From Steroidobacteraceae bacterium (GTDB lineage: Bacteria; Pseudomonadota; Gammaproteobacteria; Steroidobacterales; Steroidobacteraceae), in the NCBI GenBank assembly GCA_019187495.1, contig JABAQN010000005.1, positions 1 to 64,000 on the forward strand: a stretch of DNA of 64,000 nt. Reading direction: 5' to 3'. Positions 60,047 to 64,000 of the stretch are shown here, in pieces; within the stretch, counting starts at the first letter, position 1, and every line of letters starts with the position of its first letter. A program made the position numbers and the translations under genes. The notes under the pieces were generated by a model. That model searched no databases and had not been told where the DNA came from. It saw only the letters and a program-made list of their open reading frames with translations.

Positions 60047-61945
60047 ATGGATACCGCCAATCGTCGGCTGGCGGAGCTTCGCATTGCGCTGGTCGGCGTG
60101 CCGAATTGCGGCAAGACGGCGCTGTTCAATCGCCTCACCGGCGGTCGCCAGAAAGTGGCGAACTACCCGGGCGTCACCGTCGAACGCAAGGAAGGGCATT
60201 TCCGCGATCGCGCGGGTCGACCGTACTGCGTCCTCGACCTGCCGGGCGCGTACAGCCTGTCGCCGACCACGCTCGATGAGGCGATCACGCGCGATCTCGT
60301 GCTCGGTCGCGTCGCGGGTGAGGCACCGCCCGACGTGATCGTCTGCGTCGCCGATGCGACGCACATGCCGTTGTCGCTGCGCCTCGTGCTCGAAGTGCAG
60401 CGCCTCGGGCATCCGATGGTCGTTGCGCTCAATCGCAGTGATCTCGCGCGCAGGCGCGGCTTTCGGCTCGATGCGGCGAAGCTGTCCGCGGTGCTCGGCG
60501 TGCCCGTGTTCGAAACGGTTGCGATCGCACCGGGCGGCGCCGATCCGCTGATCGAAGGGCTCGCGCCGTACCTGCCGCGGGACCCCGACGCCGGGATGCC
60601 GGCGGCGGGCAACGGCGCGGTCTGCGATCTCGCGCCGGATCGTGAATCGACCGAACGCACGCAGCAACTCGTGCCGCGCATCCTCGCCGAGGTGGGGTAT
60701 CGCGAACCGCTGCGCACGCGCGCGGCGACGCGTGCCGACGCGATCCTGATGCATCCGGCCGCCGGCATGCTGGTGCTCGCGGCCGTGCTCTTCCTCGTGT
60801 TCCAGGCGGTGTTCAGCTGGGCCGAATGGCCGATGGACCGGATCGAGGCGGGCGTGGCGGCGCTCAGCGGATGGCTGTCGGGCGTGCTGCCCGCCGGCGC
60901 GCTGCGCAGTCTCCTCATCGACGGCGTGATCGCGGGCCTCGGCAGCGTGATCGTGTTCCTGCCGCAGATCCTGATCCTGTTCTTTTTCATCCTCGTGCTC
61001 GAGGACAGTGGTTACCTGCCGCGCGCCGCCTACCTGCTCGACCGCTTGATGGGCAATGTCGGCCTCTCGGGGCGCGCCTTCATTCCGCTGCTGTCGAGCT
61101 TCGCGTGCGCGATCCCGGGAATCATGGCCGCCCGCACGATCCCGAGCGTACGCGACCGCATCGCGACGATCATGATCGCGCCGCTGATGACCTGCTCGGC
61201 GCGGCTGCCCGTTTATGCGCTGCTGATCGCGGCGTTCATCCCGGTGCGGCGGGTCGGTCCGTTCAACCTGCAGGGGCTCGTCCTCTTCGCCCTGTATGCC
61301 GCCGGCGTGTTCGCCGCGCTCGCCGTCGCATGGGTGATGAAACGCTTCCTGACGAAGCGCACCTACCATCCGCTGATGCTCGAGCTGCCGGATTATCAAT
61401 GGCCCGACCTGCGCAGCCTCGCCGTCGGGCTCATCGAGCGCGCGCGCATTTTCCTGCGCCGCGTCGGCGGCATCATTCTCTCGCTGATGATCGTGCTGTG
61501 GTTCCTCGCGAGCTACCCGGCGCCGCCGCCCGGCGCAGCAGGTCCCGCCATCGAGTACAGCTTCGCCGGCATGCTCGGGCGCGCGCTGCATGTGCTGTTC
61601 GCCCCGATCGGATTCAACTGGCAGATCGCGGTCGCGCTCGTGCCGGGCCTCGCCGCACGCGAGGTGGCGGTGAGCGCCCTCGGCACGGTCTATGCGATGT
61701 CCGCGACGGATACGGCGCTCGAAAGTGCGCTGCAGCCGGTCATCGCCTCGACGTGGAGTGTCGCGACGGGCTTGTCGCTGCTCGCCTGGTACATCTTCGC
61801 GCCGCAATGCCTCTCGACGCTCGCGGTCGTGAAGCGCGAGACGCAGTCGTGGCGCTATCCGCTCATCATGGCGGGGTATCTGTTCGCGCTCGCGTACCTC
61901 GCATCGTTCGTCACGTATCGCATGGCCCTGGCGTTCGCCCCATGA
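60047..61945 (+). CDS. feoB: Ferrous iron transporter FeoB
   Basis: 632 aa, GTP-dependent Fe2+ importer. G-domain motifs: G1 GVPNCGKT (17-24), G2 region NYPGVTVE, G3 DLPGAY, G4 NRSD in place of the usual NxMD. Membrane part with nucleoside-recognition-type Gate motifs (VIVFLPQILILFFFILVLEDSGYLPR; SFACAIPGIMAARTI; MTCSARLPVYALLI). ATG start 11 bases after feoA; its stop overlaps the small downstream gene. Together with the TonB receptor it completes the iron route. Confidence 0.95.
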   Translation: MDTANRRLAELRIALVGVPNCGKTALFNRLTGGRQKVANYPGVTVERKEGHFRDRAGRPYCVLDLPGAYSLSPTTLDEAITRDLVLGRVAGEAPPDVIVCVADATHMPLSLRLVLEVQRLGHPMVVALNRSDLARRRGFRLDAAKLSAVLGVPVFETVAIAPGGADPLIEGLAPYLPRDPDAGMPAAGNGAVCDLAPDRESTERTQQLVPRILAEVGYREPLRTRAATRADAILMHPAAGMLVLAAVLFLVFQAVFSWAEWPMDRIEAGVAALSGWLSGVLPAGALRSLLIDGVIAGLGSVIVFLPQILILFFFILVLEDSGYLPRAAYLLDRLMGNVGLSGRAFIPLLSSFACAIPGIMAARTIPSVRDRIATIMIAPLMTCSARLPVYALLIAAFIPVRRVGPFNLQGLVLFALYAAGVFAALAVAWVMKRFLTKRTYHPLMLELPDYQWPDLRSLAVGLIERARIFLRRVGGIILSLMIVLWFLASYPAPPPGAAGPAIEYSFAGMLGRALHVLFAPIGFNWQIAVALVPGLAAREVAVSALGTVYAMSATDTALESALQPVIASTWSVATGLSLLAWYIFAPQCLSTLAVVKRETQSWRYPLIMAGYLFALAYLASFVTYRMALAFAP

Positions 61946-62205
61946 ACGCGCTCGTCGTGGCCATTGTCTCGGTGGCGGCACTGTCAGTGATCTGGCAGCT
62001 GATGCCCGTGCGCCCGCGCTACCGGGCGGTCCGCGCGCTGCACGACGCCGTGCCGTTGCCAGGGTTTGCGGGACGCTGCTGGCGAGGCATCATGGGCCCG
62101 CTGCTGCGCCGGGCCGAGCGGGGTCTCGGGGGCGGCTGCGGCAGTTGCGCCGCCAATCCGCTCAACACCGGCGTGAAAGCGCGCGATGCACGCCCACCGC
62201 ACTGA
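61942..62205 (+). CDS. Small Cys-containing membrane protein (FeoB-associated-like)
   Basis: 87 aa. One N-terminal membrane helix (LVVAIVSVAALSVIWQLM), a basic middle part and a C-terminal GGGCGSCAANP with two close cysteines. It overlaps the feoB stop (ATGA), the position of FeoC or FeoB-associated Cys-rich proteins, and resembles the latter more than FeoC because it lacks a winged-helix. Part of the Feo operon; may bind iron or an Fe-S cluster. Family not certain. Confidence 0.65.
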   Translation: MNALVVAIVSVAALSVIWQLMPVRPRYRAVRALHDAVPLPGFAGRCWRGIMGPLLRRAERGLGGGCGSCAANPLNTGVKARDARPPH

Positions 62206-63148
62206 AGATCTCGAACACGACCACGTCTTTCTCGGCGAGCACCATGATCGCAACGCGCGCCGCACCTGGTGGGTCGTTGCGCTGACGCTCGTGATGATGG
62301 TCGGGGAGATCGGTGCCGGCACGCTGTTCGGCTCGATGGCCCTGCTCGCCGACGGCTGGCACATGGGCACCCACGCCGGCGCGCTCGCACTCGCCGGCTT
62401 CGCGTACTGGTTCGCGCGCCGCCATGCGCGCAACACGCGCTTCAGCTTCGGCACCGGCAAGGTTGGCGATCTCGCCGGTTTCGCGAGCGCGGTGATCCTC
62501 GGTATCGTCGCGCTGATCATCGCGGCGGAGTCGGGCGAGCGCCTGCTCGCGCCGGTGACGATCGCGTACGACGAGGCGATCCTGGTCGCGGTCCTCGGCC
62601 TCGTCGTGAACATCGTGAGCGCACTGCTGCTGCGCCATGACCATGACCACGATCACGACGACCACGACCACGACCACGACGACGGCCGGCCGCATTCGCA
62701 TGCCGTGGACCAGAACCTGCGCGGCGCCTACCTGCACGTACTGGCCGATGCGCTGACCTCGATCGCCGCGATCACCGCCCTCGTGCTCGGCCGCTGGCTC
62801 GGCTGGACATGGCTCGACCCGGTGATCGGGCTGGCCGGCGCATTGCTGATCGCGCGCTGGTCCGTCGGGCTGATGCGCGACACGGGCGCCGTGCTGCTCG
62901 ATGCGGTGAATGACCCGGCGCTCGCACGCGCTGTCCGCGCGGCGATCGAGATCGACGACGCGCGCGTCGGGGACCTGCATTTGTGGCACGTCGGGCCGGG
63001 CAGGTACGCCGCCATCGTGTCACTCATCGTCGCGGACCCGCAGGAGCCCGAGGTCTACAAGGCGCGGCTCGCGCACCTGCCGCAGGTCGTGCACGTGTCG
63101 ATCGAGGCGCATCGCGGCTCCGAGCATCGACGCAAGGAGGCGGTATGA
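62186..63148 (+). CDS. dmeF: CDF cobalt/nickel efflux transporter, DmeF-type
   Basis: 320 aa, six membrane helices. Conserved start VFLGEHHDRNARRTWWVVALTLVMM, then GSMALLADGWHMGTHAGALAL and FSFGTGKVGDLAGFASAV, typical of DmeF-type CDF rather than ZitB. A His/Asp-rich cytoplasmic loop (HDHDHDHDDHDHDHDD) follows TM4, and LHVLADALTS carries the second metal site HxxxD. It overlaps the small protein's end by 20 bases, so it is in the iron operon. Exports Co2+/Ni2+ or Fe2+; ions not determinable. Confidence 0.87.
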   Translation: MHAHRTEDLEHDHVFLGEHHDRNARRTWWVVALTLVMMVGEIGAGTLFGSMALLADGWHMGTHAGALALAGFAYWFARRHARNTRFSFGTGKVGDLAGFASAVILGIVALIIAAESGERLLAPVTIAYDEAILVAVLGLVVNIVSALLLRHDHDHDHDDHDHDHDDGRPHSHAVDQNLRGAYLHVLADALTSIAAITALVLGRWLGWTWLDPVIGLAGALLIARWSVGLMRDTGAVLLDAVNDPALARAVRAAIEIDDARVGDLHLWHVGPGRYAAIVSLIVADPQEPEVYKARLAHLPQVVHVSIEAHRGSEHRRKEAV

Positions 63149-64000
63149 GTCTGCTCGTCGTCGCCTGCCTCGAGGCCGCCGTGTTTTTCAACGCGAACCT
63201 GCACACGGGCGCCGGGACGCCGCGCGGCGCCGACGCGATCGTCGTCGAAGACGGCCGCATCCGTTACATCGGCCCGACTTCGCGGGCGCTGCGACGGGCG
63301 CCGAAAGCGGCGCGCCACGTCGACCTGCACGGCGCAACGGTCGTGCCGGGATTCACCGATGCGCACGCGCACCTTTCCGGCATCGGCTTTCGCGAGCTCG
63401 AGTTCGATCTCACGGGCACTGCGAGCCTCGCGGAGCTGCAGCGCAAGCTCGCCGCGCGCGCCACGACCACGACGGCGCCCTGGATCACCGGCCGGGGCTG
63501 GCTCGAATCGCGCTGGCAGCCCGCGGCGTTTCCGACACGCGCGGCGCTCGATGCGGTGGTCGCGGATCGACCCGTGTTGCTCGAGCGCGCCGATGGCCAT
63601 GCCGCCGTGGCGAACAGCCGCGCGCTCGCGCTGGCCGGTGTCGACGCAAAGACGCCGGATCCGGCCGGCGGGCAGATCCTGCGCGACGCGCATGGAGAGC
63701 CGACCGGCATGCTGGTCGATGCGGCGGTCGCGCTCGTCGGGCGGCTCGTCCCGCCGCCGTCCGCTGCCGAGGAGCTGCGCGCGCTCGAGCTCGGCGCGGC
63801 ACGCAGCGTGCGCCTCGGCTGGACGCAACTGCAGATCGCGGGCAACACACGCGCCGAGGTCGGGCGGCTTTGCACGCTTTACCGGGACGGGCGCATCAAG
63901 CTGCGGCTGTATGACGCGATCGGCGGCCCCGGCGAGGACGCGGCGCAACTCCTCGCCGGCCGGATCGAACGCCAACCCTGTGGTGATCGCTACACCGTGC
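63145..64000 (+). CDS. YtcJ-like amidohydrolase (3' truncated by window)
   Basis: The frame is open to the window end, about 285 residues visible. AVFFNANLHTGAGTPR, then VEDGRIRYIGP and VVPGFTDAHAHLSGIGF (HxH metal motif) mark the amidohydrolase-3 / YtcJ family. ITGRGWLESRW and ADGHAAVANSRALALAG follow. AAGGAGG is six bases before the ATG, which overlaps the dmeF stop (ATGA). A cleaved signal peptide is not obvious. Substrate unknown; the family hydrolyses N-acyl and related amides. Confidence 0.85.
   Translation, partial: MSLLVVACLEAAVFFNANLHTGAGTPRGADAIVVEDGRIRYIGPTSRALRRAPKAARHVDLHGATVVPGFTDAHAHLSGIGFRELEFDLTGTASLAELQRKLAARATTTTAPWITGRGWLESRWQPAAFPTRAALDAVVADRPVLLERADGHAAVANSRALALAGVDAKTPDPAGGQILRDAHGEPTGMLVDAAVALVGRLVPPPSAAEELRALELGAARSVRLGWTQLQIAGNTRAEVGRLCTLYRDGRIKLRLYDAIGGPGEDAAQLLAGRIERQPCGDRYTV

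Overview
The window is a 64 kb piece of a GC-rich bacterial chromosome, densely coding on both strands. No rRNA, tRNA, CRISPR array, IS element or phage genes were seen. The gene content points to a gammaproteobacterium, by inference near Steroidobacterales, Nevskiales or Xanthomonadales. The pointers are the pilQ-aroK-aroB order, divergent tesA / ybbA-ybbP, divergent oxyR / ahpC-ahpD, a DmeF-type transporter, a TPR-sulfotransferase gene beside a TonB receptor gene, and PYROXD2-like oxidoreductases. No genus can be assigned from this sequence alone.

Layout. 1-5.3 kb: the end of pilQ, then aroK, aroB, a dGTPase-like gene and pyrF. 5.3-9.55 kb: a less GC-rich island with three DUF6502-family genes around a secreted protein that has a DUF5666-like domain and 27 copies of an 8-residue Gly/Ser repeat. 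That gene has a structured leader resembling a class I c-di-GMP (GEMM) riboswitch. 9.5-16.6 kb: fadD, tesA, ybbA-ybbP and a membrane metallophosphoesterase. 16.6-24.6 kb: a membrane-anchored hypothetical, a DUF4139 protein, an RND pump with its adaptor, and a DUF4143 ATPase behind two palindromes. 24.7-29.1 kb: a TonB receptor and a TPR-sulfotransferase. 29.3-36.2 kb: an amidohydrolase lipoprotein, a Rieske oxygenase, two PYROXD2-like flavoproteins and a GcvT-like protein. 36.2-39.7 kb: a LytTR response regulator with its kinase, and a degenerate EAL protein. 39.8-44.6 kb: two aldo/keto reductases, a LysR regulator and an acyl-CoA dehydrogenase. 44.6-47.6 kb: a giant fusion of lipase-like hydrolase, M17-N/macro-like domain and CHAT protease. 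47.6-50.1 kb: oxyR, ahpC, ahpD and a NUDIX gene. 50.2-57.3 kb: a tetR-tolC-adaptor-RND pump operon ending in a 2-hydroxyacid dehydrogenase gene. 57.4-64 kb: a TonB receptor, feoA, feoB, a small Cys-rich protein, dmeF and a truncated YtcJ-like amidohydrolase.

How the genes work together. The clearest functional units are iron and metal handling (Fur-box candidate, TonB receptor, FeoAB, DmeF), peroxide defence (OxyR with a nearly complete four-part operator before ahpCD) and a self-regulated efflux operon. A probable catabolic cluster pairs a Rieske oxygenase with a folate-dependent-type methyltransferase. The least understood parts are the DUF6502/DUF5666 island, the CHAT-lipase fusion, and a 75-bp near-perfect palindrome inserted in frame in a flavoprotein gene.
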